Shown: positions 22,701-32,135 of the stretch, piece after piece
Layout: every line of letters begins with the position of its first letter
How positions within the stretch are numbered: position 1 is the first letter of the stretch
Assembly (NCBI GenBank): GCA_030066155.1
Contig: JASJCE010000009.1
Coordinates: 1 to 33,212 of the forward strand
Direction: 5' to 3'
From: Desulfobacterales bacterium
GTDB lineage: Bacteria > Desulfobacterota > Desulfobacteria > Desulfobacterales > JAFDCJ01
Length of the DNA stretch: 33,212 bases
Notes under the pieces: generated by a model
Database searches by the model: none
What the model saw: only the letters and a program-made list of their open reading frames with translations
Told to the model about the DNA's origin: nothing
Position numbers and translations under genes: made by a program

Positions 22701-23609
22701 ATGACCGCAAAGCTAATCAAGGGTACCGAAATTCGGGAAGACATTTTGGAAGAAGTAAAGGCCGAAGTGGCGCAAATCAAGGAAAAGCATGGAGTGGTTC
22801 CCGGCCTGGTTACAATCCTGGTCGGAGAGAACCCCGCCTCAATTTCCTATGTCACGTTAAAGATCAAAACCGCCAATCGCCTCGGATTTAAAGAAATTCA
22901 GGATACCCAATCCGAGGATATCTCTGAGGCCGATTTGCTGGCCCTGGTCGATAAGTATAACAAGGATGAAGCGATTAACGGTATATTGGTTCAGCTGCCC
23001 CTGCCCAAACATATTGACGAGAAAAAAGTGCTGAATGCCATAGATCCGGATAAGGATGTGGACGGTTTTCACCCGGTCAACGTGGGACGTCTGATGATCG
23101 GCGGCAAAGAAGTTAAATTCCCACCGTGTACGCCGGCCGGAATCCAGGAAATGATCGTCCGAACCGGGGTGGAGACGAGTGGCGCTGAATGCGTTGTGGT
23201 CGGACGCTCCAATATTGTCGGCAAACCCATTGCCAATATGATGCTGCAAAAGGGCGACGGCGCCAATGCCACGGTAACAGTTGTGCATACCCGCACCAAA
23301 GATCTGGAAGCCCATTGCAAGCGCGCTGATATCCTGGTTGTGGCTGCCGGCGTTCCCGGTCTGGTCAAACCGCAATGGATCAAACCGGGCGCATGTGTGA
23401 TTGATGTCGGTGTGAACCGGGTCGGTGAAAAAATAAGCGAGAAAACCGGAAAAAAGATTGCCATTCTCAAAGGGGATGTCGATTTCGATGAGGCTAAAGA
23501 GATTGCCGGTTCGATTACGCCGGTACCCGGTGGCGTCGGACCGATGACCGTCACGATGTTGATGGTGAATACATTGAAATCATTGAAGTTCAAGCTTGGA
23601 TTGATGTAG
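22701..23609 (+). CDS. folD: bifunctional methylenetetrahydrofolate dehydrogenase / methenyltetrahydrofolate cyclohydrolase
   Basis: Interconverts 5,10-methylene- and 10-formyl-tetrahydrofolate in one-carbon metabolism; in sulfate reducers with a Wood-Ljungdahl pathway it would also serve the methyl branch. The 302-residue protein has Tyr50 and the catalytic Lys54 (SYVTLKIK), QLPLPKHI, DKDVDGFHP, the NADP-binding region VVGRSNIVGKP and the signature PGGVGPMT near the end. Length and order are normal. Two ATGs are adjacent (22698 and 22701); AGGAGG is repeated just upstream, and 22701 has the better spacing. It is a monocistronic unit behind a repeat-rich gap. Confidence 0.96.
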   Translation: MTAKLIKGTEIREDILEEVKAEVAQIKEKHGVVPGLVTILVGENPASISYVTLKIKTANRLGFKEIQDTQSEDISEADLLALVDKYNKDEAINGILVQLPLPKHIDEKKVLNAIDPDKDVDGFHPVNVGRLMIGGKEVKFPPCTPAGIQEMIVRTGVETSGAECVVVGRSNIVGKPIANMMLQKGDGANATVTVVHTRTKDLEAHCKRADILVVAAGVPGLVKPQWIKPGACVIDVGVNRVGEKISEKTGKKIAILKGDVDFDEAKEIAGSITPVPGGVGPMTVTMLMVNTLKSLKFKLGLM

Positions 23610-23905
23610 TCTCACAAACCTGCAGGCCAATCGCAAGGTCATCGTCAACCCACTGAATCTTTAAGGGATTCAGGATTAGTAGATTGAAATGTTAGGTGTT
23701 GCCCGGGTCGGAGATAAGAACGCCCGGGCACAACTGAAAGGACATGCCGGGATTCTGATTTTTGGAAATTTTTTTTAAAAATAGCTAATGTCGTCGCCGA
23801 AACTGCCGATATAATTGATGGTTTGAAATTTAAATGATTGACTCCGATTCGCTGTTACAGTCACAGCCGGGTACCGGAAAAGATGCGAAAACAATGGTTT
23901 ATCGC
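23610..23905. other. gap after folD with one GC-rich hairpin
   Basis: The only clear structure is GCCCGGG (23701-23707) pairing with CCCGGGC (23723-23729) across 15 nt. No U-tract follows directly, so it is at most a weak terminator for folD. The rest, up to the promoter at 23906, is AT-rich with no gene I can support. Confidence 0.4.
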
Positions 23906-23934
23906 TTGACAAAATTGGCGGTACCAAATACAAT
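23906..23934 (+). promoter_or_regulatory. strong sigma-70-type promoter of the riboswitch-peptidase unit
   Basis: A perfect TTGACA (23906-23911), a 17-nt spacer and TACAAT (23929-23934), five of six at the -10. The start would fall near 23941, a few nucleotides before the aptamer's first paired base, as expected for a riboswitch leader. Confidence 0.75.
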
Positions 23935-23945
23935 CTATCTTTAAG

Positions 23946-24048
23946 GCTGATTCGTTAAGCGAAAGGGCAAAGTCACCGAAAGATGGCGACGCAAAACCGT
24001 GGGTCTAACACCGTTTACGGTCAAGACAGCCAGGTTACCGAACTTCAG
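23946..24048 (+). promoter_or_regulatory. cyclic di-GMP-I (GEMM-I) riboswitch aptamer
   Basis: The core of the GEMM-I family is present in order: AGGGCAAA (23964-23971), a first arm capped by a GAAA tetraloop (23978-23981), GACGCAAA (23988-23995), a second arm with a tetraloop-receptor-like internal loop and the hairpin ACCG-TTTA-CGGT, then GGTTACCG (24033-24040). The closing stem P1 is CTGATTCG (23947-23954) with CGAACTTCAG (24039-24048), eight pairs and a 2-nt bulge. The base matching Vc2 G20 is G (23966), which favours c-di-GMP over cGAMP. The base matching the intercalating A47 is A (23993). A terminator hairpin follows after 8 nt, and the M23 peptidase gene begins 116 nt downstream. Confidence 0.92.
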
Positions 24049-24056
24049 TTTTTGTG

Positions 24057-24093
24057 ACGCCTTTGGGTGAAAATGCCCAAAGGCGTTTTAGTT
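24057..24093 (+). terminator. intrinsic terminator acting as riboswitch expression platform
   Basis: ACGCCTTTGGG (24057-24067) and CCCAAAGGCGT (24076-24086) form a perfect 11-bp stem with an 8-nt loop, followed by TTTTAGTT. Its position between the aptamer and the peptidase start indicates transcriptional control. The left arm could pair over about five bases with the AAAGG of the aptamer's binding strand, suggesting competition, but the direction of switching cannot be settled by eye. Confidence 0.85.
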
Positions 24094-24164
24094 AATACAG
24101 GGCTGATTGAATCAATCTCAGTTTCCGGGGGCCGGGTTGTCGTCTCCCAAAAGGTATATTGATT

Positions 24165-25103
24165 ATGCGAAAGAAAATTTCCTTTGTTATACTCGGCAGT
24201 AGCGGCGCGCCAGCCAAGCAGGTCTGCACCTCTAAAACCGCCATTCATATATCTGCACTGGCCTTACTTGGACTGATAGCAGCTGTGGGCTATATCATAT
24301 ATGATTACTATAACTTGAGGGTAACCACCTCGCATCTTGAAAATCGTGAGGTCTATCTATCGAGCCAACTCGGTGAAATCCAGACCCAGCGCAAGCAGAT
24401 TCAAGAATTTGCCAATGAAATTAATTCCCTGAAGGCCAAACTGGTGGCCTTGAATAATTTTGAAAAAAAGATCCGCATTATTGCCAACATTGAACGAAAA
24501 AACGAATCTGATACGATCTTCGGTGTCGGCGGTTCGATCCCGGAAGATCTGGATCCCAGAATTCCGCTTTCGGATAAACACAATAGCCTGATGCGGGAAA
24601 TGCACGAGCAGATCGACCAGCTCAGCATGGCATCCGTCAATCAGCAAAAGGAGCTCGAATCGCTTCTGAAGTCTCTCGAGGATCAACAGAACCTTCTGGC
24701 GTCCACACCGGCTATCCGTCCGGTTTCCCGCAATGTCAAGTCGTGGGTGACATCCAAATTCGGATACCGCAAATCGCCGTTTACCCAGCGTCGCGAATTC
24801 CACAAAGGCTACGATATTGCGTCACGGCAAGGCACCCCGATACTCGCCACAGCCGACGGAGTGGTGACGTTCGTCGGCAGAAAAGGCTTTCTGGGCAATA
24901 CCATCGTAATCGATCACGGTCATGGCATGATTACTCGCTACGGCCACTGCCACAAGATTTTAAAAAAGCGCGGCGACAAGGTCAAACGTTGGGAAACCAT
25001 TGCTCTGATGGGCAATACCGGACGCAGCACCGGCCCGCATGTCCACTACGAAGTTCATTTGAACGGCATTCCGGTCAACCCCGTCAAGTATATTCTGAAC
25101 TAG
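24165..25103 (+). CDS. M23-family (LytM-type) metallopeptidase with one membrane helix and coiled coil
   Basis: A cell-wall endopeptidase or endopeptidase-like morphogenesis factor, 312 residues, anchored in the inner membrane and facing the periplasm. One membrane helix spans ~27-46, followed by a coiled-coil region (~55-110 and ~140-178). The C-terminal M23 domain has the zinc ligands His213 and Asp217 (HKGYD) and His294, with His261 and His292 as active-site histidines (RYGHCH, PHVHYE), so it appears catalytically intact. The ATG at 24165 has AAGG 10 nt upstream; a TTG two codons earlier is less likely. The riboswitch and terminator upstream suggest control by c-di-GMP, linking wall remodelling to the motility/biofilm switch. 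secA downstream has its own promoter. Confidence 0.92.
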   Translation: MRKKISFVILGSSGAPAKQVCTSKTAIHISALALLGLIAAVGYIIYDYYNLRVTTSHLENREVYLSSQLGEIQTQRKQIQEFANEINSLKAKLVALNNFEKKIRIIANIERKNESDTIFGVGGSIPEDLDPRIPLSDKHNSLMREMHEQIDQLSMASVNQQKELESLLKSLEDQQNLLASTPAIRPVSRNVKSWVTSKFGYRKSPFTQRREFHKGYDIASRQGTPILATADGVVTFVGRKGFLGNTIVIDHGHGMITRYGHCHKILKKRGDKVKRWETIALMGNTGRSTGPHVHYEVHLNGIPVNPVKYILN

Positions 25104-25445
25104 TCCGATATATCCGGAACAAATCCAGAGCTGTTTTCTGTAGCGCCTGTGGTTTTGATCAAATTGAGATCAAGCCGACGGAGAAGACCTGTCGGCTAAA
25201 TATTCAAAAATGTTACAGAAGTACATCAACACCAGTGCACTTGCCGCCAGCCATTAGGCCAGACAGGCCATCCGAACATCGCCGGGACGGTTGAATTGCA
25301 TCCTGCCTATAACAGCGTTCCTCGATTTTCTGATCACAGCGTTCAATAATCAATGCCTCATCTCTTTCATTCGAGAGAATCCGTATTATTATACCGTTTG
25401 TTACAACAAGGTATCGGTCTGCAAAATTCAAGTATTAAATTAAGG
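25104..25445. other. gap between peptidase and secA promoter, two small hairpins
   Basis: TTGATC/GATCAA (25155-25160 with 25168-25173) and AGCCGAC/GTCGGCT (25173-25179 with 25191-25197) form adjacent stem-loops after the peptidase gene. Neither has a U-tract. A 72-codon minus-strand frame (25213-25431) starts at a TTG without SD and is not called. Nothing else is recognisable. Confidence 0.4.
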
Positions 25446-25473
25446 TTGAGACCGGTTTGAAATCTGGTATAAT
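25446..25473 (+). promoter_or_regulatory. secA promoter with extended -10
   Basis: TTGAGA (25446-25451), a 16-nt spacer and a perfect TATAAT (25468-25473) preceded by TGG, giving the extended TGn form. Transcription would start near 25480, a 45-nt leader before secA. Confidence 0.7.
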
Positions 25474-25524
25474 GAAATCTAAAATACCCCAAGTCGAATT
25501 GTACGCACCAGGAGTATCTCCGAT

Positions 25525-28050
25525 ATGGTATTAAGCTTTCTGACGAAAGTCTTCGGCAGCAAAAATGAACGCGATTTAAGGCAACTGCAACCGCTGGTTG
25601 CCCGCATAAATGAACTGGAACCGGAAATCCAGGCCCTCACGGATGAACAGCTCAAAGGTCAGACAGTGGCCTTCAGGCAGCGGCTGGAGCAGGGCGAAGA
25701 GTTGGACAGTCTTCTCGCGGAGGCCTTTGCCACGGTCAGAGAAGCCTCAATTCGGACATTAAATATGCGCCATTTCGATGTCCAGATGATCGGCGGGATG
25801 GTTTTGCATCAGGGCAAGATTGCCGAAATGAAAACCGGTGAAGGCAAAACCCTGGCAGCCACCTTGCCGGCCTATCTCAACGCCCTGACCGGAAGAGGCG
25901 TGCATGTCATAACCGTGAATGACTATCTGGCCCGTCGCGATACCGAATGGATGGGCAATATTTATCGGTTTCTCGGTCTGTCGGTTGGCACGATTCTGCA
26001 TGGGTTGGATGACGCCCAACGATTGGCCGCCTACAGCTCCGATATTACCTACGGCACCAACAATGAATTCGGGTTCGATTATCTGCGGGATAATATGAAG
26101 TTCGATCAGGAATCCCTGGTGCAGGGTGAACTCAATTTCGCCATCGTCGATGAAGTCGACAGTATCCTGATTGACGAAGCCAGAACCCCCTTGATTATTT
26201 CGGGACCGGCTGAGAAGTCAACCGATCTATATTACCAGATCAACAGCCTGATTCCACGGCTGAACAAAGACGCCCACTATACCATTGACGAGAAAGCCCG
26301 CTCGGCGATTCTGACCGAAGACGGCGTTGCCCGGGCTGAAAATCTGTTGCGTGTCGACAACCTGTACGACCCCAAATACATTGAATTGCTGCACCATATC
26401 AACCAGGCCCTGAAAGCGCATACCCTGTTCAAACGGGATGTCGATTATATCGTCAAAAACGGTGAAGTCATTATCGTCGACGAATTTACCGGTCGCCTGA
26501 TGCCCGGTCGCCGCTACAGCGAAGGATTACACCAGGCCCTCGAGGCGAAAGAGGCTGTAAAAATAGAGAACGAAAACCAGACCCTGGCCACCGTAACCTT
26601 TCAGAACTATTTCAGGATGTACAATAAACTGGCCGGCATGACAGGTACGGCAGACACTGAAGCGACCGAATTTAAAAAGATCTACGAATTGGATGTTATT
26701 GTCATCCCCACCAATATGCCCATGGTCCGCTCGGATTATCCGGATGCGATATACAAGAGCCGCCGTGAAAAGTTTGAAGCCGTGCTGGATGAGATCGAGG
26801 AGCTGCACGAGAAAGGGCAGCCGGTGTTGGTGGGCACCATTTCCATCGATGTATCCGAATCCCTCAGTAAGAAATTGAAAAAACGCGGCATCAAGCACGA
26901 AGTGCTCAATGCCAAAAACCATGAGAAAGAAGCCGAGATTATCGCCCAGGCCGGACAGATGGGGGCGGTCACCATATCCACCAATATGGCCGGGCGCGGG
27001 ACGGATATTGTCCTGGGGGATGGGGTTACGGATCTTGGCGGTCTTCATATTCTCGGCACCGAGCGGCATGAAAGCCGGCGCATCGACAACCAGCTGCGCG
27101 GCCGGTCCGGCCGGCAGGGAGATCCCGGCTCATCGCGGTTTTTTCTGGCCCTGGAAGACGATCTTTTGCGGATTTTCGGCGGGGAGCGCATCACCGGCAT
27201 CATGGAAAAGCTGGGCATGGAAGAGGGTGAGCCCATCGAGCACAATATGATCAGCCGGGCCATTGAAAATGCGCAATCCAAGGTGGAAGGCCACAATTTT
27301 GATATTCGCAAGCAGCTGCTGGAATATGATGATGTCATGAACCAGCAGCGGGAGGTCATCTATCGGCAGCGCCGGGAGGCCCTGTCCGGCAAAGACCTGA
27401 AATCTGAAATTCAGGACATGATCCGGGATAAGGCCGAGCAGATTGCCGATTCTTTCGCTGCAGAAAATCCCCATGCTGAAGAGTGGGATTTGAAGGAAAT
27501 TAAAGATGCGGTTTTTCAGCAATTTAATTTTCGTCTGAACGGCTTCGATGAGCAAACTCTGGACGGCCTGAATCGGGACGGGTTAGCCGAAATGATTTAT
27601 GAAGAGGCCGACAACGTCTATCAGATCCGTGAGGCTGCCATCGGCTCTGAAGATTGCCGTCATCTGGAACGTCTGGTCATGCTGCAGACCGTCGACAACC
27701 TCTGGAAGGACCATCTCCTGTCAATGGACCACCTTAAAGAAGGAATCGGGTTAAGGGGGTATGCCCAGCAAAATCCGCTGATCGTCTACAAAAAAGAAGG
27801 CTACGAAATGTTTCATGACATGATCGAACGGATCAAAGATGAAACATTGGGCATTCTGTTCCGGATTCAGATCGCCGAGCCCGAGAAAATGGATGACTAC
27901 CGTCAGCCCCGGCAGCAGCAGTTGTTTTTTTCCGGCGGCGACGAAGGAGAACCGAAGAAACCAACCCGGCGTGCGTCCCGCAAAATCGGGCGCAATGCTC
28001 CCTGTCCCTGCGGCAGCGGCAAGAAATACAAAAAATGCTGCGGCCAATAA
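25525..28050 (+). CDS. secA: preprotein translocase ATPase SecA
   Basis: The motor that pushes unfolded preproteins through SecYEG; cytoplasmic and membrane-bound. The 841 residues are a complete SecA of normal length. The Walker A stretch MKTGEGKT is near 102-109, the DEAD-type Walker B reads [16 protein letters not shown], and the preprotein cross-linking region and second nucleotide-binding domain follow ([32 protein letters not shown] in the arginine-finger part). The helical scaffold holds [21 protein letters not shown]. The C-terminal zinc/SecB-binding tail [15 protein letters not shown] is intact, so a SecB-type partner is expected. AGGAG lies 10 nt before the ATG. It is transcribed alone. 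Confidence 0.98.
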   Translation: MVLSFLTKVFGSKNERDLRQLQPLVARINELEPEIQALTDEQLKGQTVAFRQRLEQGEELDSLLAEAFATVREASIRTLNMRHFDVQMIGGMVLHQGKIAEMKTGEGKTLAATLPAYLNALTGRGVHVITVNDYLARRDTEWMGNIYRFLGLSVGTILHGLDDAQRLAAYSSDITYGTNNEFGFDYLRDNMKFDQESLVQGELNFAIVDEVDSILIDEARTPLIISGPAEKSTDLYYQINSLIPRLNKDAHYTIDEKARSAILTEDGVARAENLLRVDNLYDPKYIELLHHINQALKAHTLFKRDVDYIVKNGEVIIVDEFTGRLMPGRRYSEGLHQALEAKEAVKIENENQTLATVTFQNYFRMYNKLAGMTGTADTEATEFKKIYELDVIVIPTNMPMVRSDYPDAIYKSRREKFEAVLDEIEELHEKGQPVLVGTISIDVSESLSKKLKKRGIKHEVLNAKNHEKEAEIIAQAGQMGAVTISTNMAGRGTDIVLGDGVTDLGGLHILGTERHESRRIDNQLRGRSGRQGDPGSSRFFLALEDDLLRIFGGERITGIMEKLGMEEGEPIEHNMISRAIENAQSKVEGHNFDIRKQLLEYDDVMNQQREVIYRQRREALSGKDLKSEIQDMIRDKAEQIADSFAAENPHAEEWDLKEIKDAVFQQFNFRLNGFDEQTLDGLNRDGLAEMIYEEADNVYQIREAAIGSEDCRHLERLVMLQTVDNLWKDHLLSMDHLKEGIGLRGYAQQNPLIVYKKEGYEMFHDMIERIKDETLGILFRIQIAEPEKMDDYRQPRQQQLFFSGGDEGEPKKPTRRASRKIGRNAPCPCGSGKKYKKCCGQ

Positions 28051-28103
28051 ATTGGCTACTGACGTGTTGCTATACATGCATTTAGTCGAAGATCTAAAAT
28101 GGC

Positions 28104-28140
28104 CTGAAACCTGGTAGTAAAGCTTTTCGCCCGGTTTCAG
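28104..28140 (+). other. stem-loop downstream of secA
   Basis: CTGAAACC (28104-28111) pairs perfectly with GGTTTCAG (28133-28140) across 21 nt containing CTTTTCG. No U-run follows. The arms carry the GGTTTCA unit seen in the heptad arrays. It lies in the 240-nt gap between secA and clpS, which has only a weak TATAAA (28223-28228) as promoter signal. Confidence 0.35.
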
Positions 28141-28290
28141 ACGACCGCTATTAACTACACCGGCCACGGGTCGGGACAAAATTACCGGCCTGCCCTTTAC
28201 AAGCGTTAAAACAAGTGCTTATTATAAATTGTCATCATAACCTTCAAGTTTGCCTCTGTGGCCTTGAAATTGACATCGGATGCAGAAACT

Positions 28291-28599
28291 ATGAGTAACT
28301 ATGATCCGGATGTTGAGGAGAGTGTTGAATCCGACCTAGAAGTTGACGAACCGCCCATGTACAAGGTCATGCTCCTCAACGATGACTACACCACCATGGA
28401 GTTCGTCGTTGAAGTTCTTGTCTATGTTTTTAAAAAGTCACCGGAAGAAGCAACCCGAATTATGCTCAATGTGCACCGCAAGGGTGTTGGCGTCTGCGGT
28501 ATTTACCCCTTTGAGGTTGCAGAAACCAAAGTTAACACTGTTGAGACCCTGGCCCGTGAAAATGGATTTCCCCTTAAATGTATCATGGAAAGAGAGTGA
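28291..28599 (+). CDS. clpS: ClpA adaptor ClpS
   Basis: Recognises proteins with destabilising N-terminal residues (Leu, Phe, Tyr, Trp) and hands them to ClpAP. The 102-residue protein has a short acidic N-terminal tail, then the core [20 protein letters not shown]-degron pocket residues are visible: Asn30-Asp31 and His62 (VHRKG), with Met36 as gatekeeper, matching E. coli Asn34/Asp35/His66/Met40. [20 protein letters not shown] is the ClpA-contacting end. The ATG at 28291 gives the normal length; a GTG at 28258 adds eleven residues and has no SD. Three nucleotides separate its stop from clpA. Confidence 0.95.
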   Translation: MSNYDPDVEESVESDLEVDEPPMYKVMLLNDDYTTMEFVVEVLVYVFKKSPEEATRIMLNVHRKGVGVCGIYPFEVAETKVNTVETLARENGFPLKCIMERE

Positions 28600-28602
28600 A
28601 TT

Positions 28603-30840
28603 ATGATCAGCAAAGAGCTCAGTGCAACTCTCGGCTTTGCTGTTAGAGAGGCAAAAAAACGACGCCATGAATATGTCAGCATCGAACACATTCTGTTTGC
28701 GATACTGTATGATCCGACTGGCATTGATATCATCGAAAACTGCGGCGGGAATGTCGAAAATCTGATCACGTCCCTGGAAGATTTTTTCGAGGAAAAAATC
28801 GAGCGGATCCCTGATGGGAATGAGTATGTGCTGCAGCAGACCATCGGCTTTCAGCGCGTGATTCAGCGTGCGGTCAATCACGCCCGCTCAGCCGAAAAGC
28901 CGGAGGTGACGGTAAGTGATATCCTGGCCTCCATATTCTTGGAGAAGGATTCCCATGCCGAGTATTTCCTCAGCGCTGAAGGGGTTACCCGTCTGGATGT
29001 CCTCAACTACATCTCCCATAGTGTGACCAAAGCCGACTATGAAGATGCACCGGCGGAATTGACCCGTCCGGCGAAAGAAAAGACGAAAAAGAAGGCCAAT
29101 CCACTGGAACTGTTTACCACCAACCTGATTAAACAGGCCGCGGACAGTAAGCTGGATCCACTGATCGGCCGAAAAAATGAAATGGAACGGACCATGCAGG
29201 TCCTCTGTCGCCGCCGTAAGAATAATCCGGTATACGTCGGTGATCCGGGGGTCGGCAAAACGGCCATGGCCGAGGGATTGGCTCAGCTGATACAGAAAGG
29301 TGATGTGCCCGATCTGCTGAAAGATGTCGAAATATTCGCGCTGGATCTTGGCGGCATGCTGGCCGGTACCAAGTTTCGAGGCGATTTCGAGCAGCGGCTC
29401 AAAGGCGTTATTGCAGAATTGAAAAAGAAGCCCAAGGCGATCCTGTTTATCGATGAAATCCATACCATTGTAGGTGCCGGAGCAACCAGCAGCGGCTCGA
29501 TGGATGCCTCCAATATTCTCAAACCGGTTCTGACCAGTGGCGAGATCCGCTGTATCGGATCGTCCACATTCGAAGAATATAAGAATCATTTCGAGAAGGA
29601 TCGGGCGTTGTCCCGCCGGTTTGAAAAAATCGAAATTTTCGAACCGCCGGTGACCGAGGCCGTAAAGATCCTCAAAGGGTTGAGGTCGCGCTACGAAGAG
29701 CACCACGGAATCGTATACACCGATCCGGCGCTCAAGGCAGCGGCCGAGCTGTCGGCCAAATTTATCAATGACCGCTATTTGCCGGATAAAGCGATCGACG
29801 TTATCGATGAAGCGGGAGCTTTTGTGCGGCTCTCCGGGGCCTCCACCCGCAAAAAAATCAATCCGGCGGATATTGAGAAAATTGTCGCAAAAATGGCCCG
29901 CATCCCGACCCAGAGCGTTTCAACTTCTGATCGAACTAAATTGGAAACTTTGGAGGGTGGTCTCAAAGACGTGGTGTTTGGTCAGGACGATGCGATTAAA
30001 GCCCTCGTGACCTCGATCAAACGCTCCCGCGCCGGACTCGGAACGCCGGAGAGACCGGTTGGGTGTTTTCTGTTCACCGGACCGACCGGAGTGGGCAAAA
30101 CCGAGGTATCGCGTCAGGTGGCCATGATTCTGGGTGTGCAATTCATGCGCTATGACATGAGCGAATACATGGAAAAACACGCCGTGGCCCGCCTGATTGG
30201 CGCGCCTCCCGGCTACATTGGATTCGATCAGGGTGGACTGCTGACCGATGGCATCCGCAAACACCCGCACTCGGTGCTGCTGCTGGATGAGATCGAAAAA
30301 GCCCATCCCGATTTGTTCAATATTCTGCTGCAGGTAATGGATCACGCGACCCTGACCGACAACAATGGCAAGAAGGCGGATTTCCGCAACGTGATCCTGA
30401 TGATGACCTCAAATGCCGGCGCCCGCGAGATGAGTCAGCAAACAATCGGATTCGGCGACGTACACAAAGATACGGCATCCAAGGGCCTCAAGGCCATTGA
30501 AAAGATGTTCAGTCCCGAATTTCGCAATCGGCTGGATGAAATTATCAACTTCAATGCGCTGGATCTGGACATTATGGAGAAGGTCGTTGATAAATTTCTG
30601 GTGGAGTTAAACGCGCAACTGGCGGCCAAGAAGGTGGCATTGACCATTTCTCCGGCAGTACGCACATGGCTGGCTAAAAAAGGCTACGATCCCAAGTACG
30701 GTGCCAGACCGCTGGCACGGGTCATTCAAACCCGGATTAAAGACAATCTGTCAGATGAGATCCTGTTTGGCAAAATGCAAAAAGGCGGCCTGGTGCACCT
30801 CGATCTGAAAAATGACGAGCTGATCTTTAATTATGGTTAA
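28603..30840 (+). CDS. clpA: ATP-dependent Clp protease ATP-binding subunit ClpA
   Basis: A hexameric AAA+ unfoldase that feeds substrates to ClpP; 745 residues, close to E. coli ClpA (758). The N-terminal Clp-N repeat domain (~1-140) binds ClpS. AAA-1 has GDPGVGKT near 213-220 and LFIDEIH; AAA-2 has GPTGVGKT near 493-500 and [13 protein letters not shown]. No ClpB-type middle coiled coil is present. An IGF tripeptide ([12 protein letters not shown]) at the expected loop marks docking to ClpP. The SD AGAGAG lies inside the clpS end, implying coupled translation. clpP is not in the window. Confidence 0.97.
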   Translation: MISKELSATLGFAVREAKKRRHEYVSIEHILFAILYDPTGIDIIENCGGNVENLITSLEDFFEEKIERIPDGNEYVLQQTIGFQRVIQRAVNHARSAEKPEVTVSDILASIFLEKDSHAEYFLSAEGVTRLDVLNYISHSVTKADYEDAPAELTRPAKEKTKKKANPLELFTTNLIKQAADSKLDPLIGRKNEMERTMQVLCRRRKNNPVYVGDPGVGKTAMAEGLAQLIQKGDVPDLLKDVEIFALDLGGMLAGTKFRGDFEQRLKGVIAELKKKPKAILFIDEIHTIVGAGATSSGSMDASNILKPVLTSGEIRCIGSSTFEEYKNHFEKDRALSRRFEKIEIFEPPVTEAVKILKGLRSRYEEHHGIVYTDPALKAAAELSAKFINDRYLPDKAIDVIDEAGAFVRLSGASTRKKINPADIEKIVAKMARIPTQSVSTSDRTKLETLEGGLKDVVFGQDDAIKALVTSIKRSRAGLGTPERPVGCFLFTGPTGVGKTEVSRQVAMILGVQFMRYDMSEYMEKHAVARLIGAPPGYIGFDQGGLLTDGIRKHPHSVLLLDEIEKAHPDLFNILLQVMDHATLTDNNGKKADFRNVILMMTSNAGAREMSQQTIGFGDVHKDTASKGLKAIEKMFSPEFRNRLDEIINFNALDLDIMEKVVDKFLVELNAQLAAKKVALTISPAVRTWLAKKGYDPKYGARPLARVIQTRIKDNLSDEILFGKMQKGGLVHLDLKNDELIFNYG

Positions 30841-30903
30841 CCACCGGTCAGCCTTTTCTTTTACCTGGTCATCCGTTCAGCTTGATGAAATAGGATTTAG
30901 ATT

Positions 30904-30924
30904 GGTTTCAGGTAACATGAACCC
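30904..30924. repeat. short heptad array after clpA
   Basis: Three 7-nt units GGTTTCA, GGTAACA and TGAACCC, 64 nt after the clpA stop, using the same unit type as at 12760 and 20727. Short enough that chance is possible. Confidence 0.45.
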
Positions 30925-30998
30925 ATGGAATTCGGAATGGGATTTGGATAAGCTCTTTGGCTGAAATCCTTAATTCGCAAACCGCATTCCAGAAGATA

Positions 30999-31685
30999 AT
31001 GCCTGTCTTTCAGCTATCAGAGGATATCGTCTTTCCTTCCCCTCATCTTGCGTCTAAAGAAGGCCTGCTTGCCGTTGGAGGCGACCTGAGCGTCGAACGG
31101 CTGCTGCTGGCATACAGCAGCGGAATCTTTCCCTGGTATTCGGATGGCGAGCCAATTCTCTGGTGGTCGCCCGATCCACGTCTGGTTCTGTATCCCAATG
31201 AACTGAAAGTTTCCCGGTCGTTAAGAAAAGTGGTCAGGCAGAATGTTTTTGACATCCACATGGATCGCGCCTTTGAAACGGTTATTTCCGAGTGTGCCCA
31301 GGTACGCCTCGAAAACCAGGAGGGCACCTGGATCGTCGATGACATGGTTCGGGCCTACTGTCGATTGCATGATGCCGGCTTCGCTCACTCGGTTGAAGCC
31401 TGGCAGGGCAATGACCTGGTCGGCGGTCTGTACGGCGTATCAATTGGCAAATGCTTTTTCGGTGAATCGATGTACACCCGTGTGACCAATGCTTCCAAAG
31501 TTGCGCTGGTGGCGCTGGTCGAACACGTCAAACCCCTCGATTTTGCTTTTATCGACTGTCAAATCCCCACGGCGCATCTCTTCCGTCTGGGTGCCCGCGA
31601 AATTTCCAGATCCCGGTACCTGGGAGAGTTGACCGACGCCCTCAGATACCCGACGCAAAAAGGGCAATGGACATTTCTTCCCTGA
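30999..31685 (+). CDS. aat: leucyl/phenylalanyl-tRNA--protein transferase
   Basis: Transfers Leu or Phe from aminoacyl-tRNA to N-terminal Lys or Arg of proteins, creating the N-degron that ClpS reads; cytoplasmic. The 229-residue protein starts MPVFQLSEDIVFPSPHLAS, a classic Aat start, followed by GLLAVGGDLS, YSSGIFPWY and WWSPDPRLVL. The core GGLYGVSIGKCFFGESMYTR and NASKVALVAL is fully conserved, and FIDCQIPTAHLFRLGA follows. The ATG at 30999 matches the family start; a TTG at 30957 is open but less likely. It lies 158 nt after clpA on the same strand with no terminator between, so it probably belongs to the same unit. Confidence 0.96.
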   Translation: MPVFQLSEDIVFPSPHLASKEGLLAVGGDLSVERLLLAYSSGIFPWYSDGEPILWWSPDPRLVLYPNELKVSRSLRKVVRQNVFDIHMDRAFETVISECAQVRLENQEGTWIVDDMVRAYCRLHDAGFAHSVEAWQGNDLVGGLYGVSIGKCFFGESMYTRVTNASKVALVALVEHVKPLDFAFIDCQIPTAHLFRLGAREISRSRYLGELTDALRYPTQKGQWTFLP

Positions 31686-31745
31686 CGCCAACTCATTCTT
31701 TACTGCTCTATCTCATATCAATCGGCGTTCGCGGTTGCGCGACAC

Positions 31746-31775
31746 TTGACATGATGCGAGAATACGAAATAGTAT
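31746..31775 (+). promoter_or_regulatory. candidate promoter of the HIT gene
   Basis: A perfect TTGACA (31746-31751), an 18-nt spacer and TAGTAT (31770-31775), four of six. The leader is short and ends with AAGGAG before the HIT ATG. Confidence 0.5.
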
Positions 31776-31798
31776 CGATCTGAAGGAGCGAACCGGTT

Positions 31799-32134
31799 AT
31801 GGATAAAAACTGCCTTTTCTGTCGGATTTCAAGGGGGGCGTCTTCCACCGATTTTCTTTTCGAGAACGAGATGCTTGTCGTCTTCAAGGATATCAATCCG
31901 GCGGCACCTGTCCATCTGCTGATCGTCCCCAAGAAACATATTCGCAGTATTAACGATCTCAGTGATGATGATCGTCCCATTCTGTCGGAAATGTTGATGG
32001 TTGCCAGAGATATGGCCGCCCAGTACGAAGTGGCGAAATCCGGCTATCGGTTGTTTTTCAATGTCGAGAGGGGAGGGGGTCAGGTCATCTTTCACCTGCA
32101 CCTGCATCTGATCGGCGGATGGAATAAGCGGTAG
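31799..32134 (+). CDS. HIT-family nucleotide hydrolase, HINT-like
   Basis: A small cytoplasmic purine nucleoside phosphoramidase or related nucleotidyl hydrolase of 111 residues. The histidine triad is His99, His101 and His103 in GQVIFHLHLHLIGG. The N-terminal CLFC pair (Cys5, Cys8) with His47 suits the zinc site of HINT-type members. PAAPVHLLIVPKKH (34-47) is the second family hallmark. The length is that of the bacterial HINT/HinT group. AAGGAG lies about 10 nt before the ATG. A heptad array starts 2 nt after the stop codon. Confidence 0.95.
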   Translation: MDKNCLFCRISRGASSTDFLFENEMLVVFKDINPAAPVHLLIVPKKHIRSINDLSDDDRPILSEMLMVARDMAAQYEVAKSGYRLFFNVERGGGQVIFHLHLHLIGGWNKR

Positions 32135-32135
32135 G

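Noticed and set aside
23701-23729. GC hairpin after folD considered as terminator
   Set aside because: No T-run follows within the usual distance; kept only as a structural note.
25213-25431. 72-codon minus-strand frame upstream of secA
   Set aside because: Starts at a TTG without SD, overlaps only non-coding DNA, and shows no recognisable motif; length is within chance for this gap.
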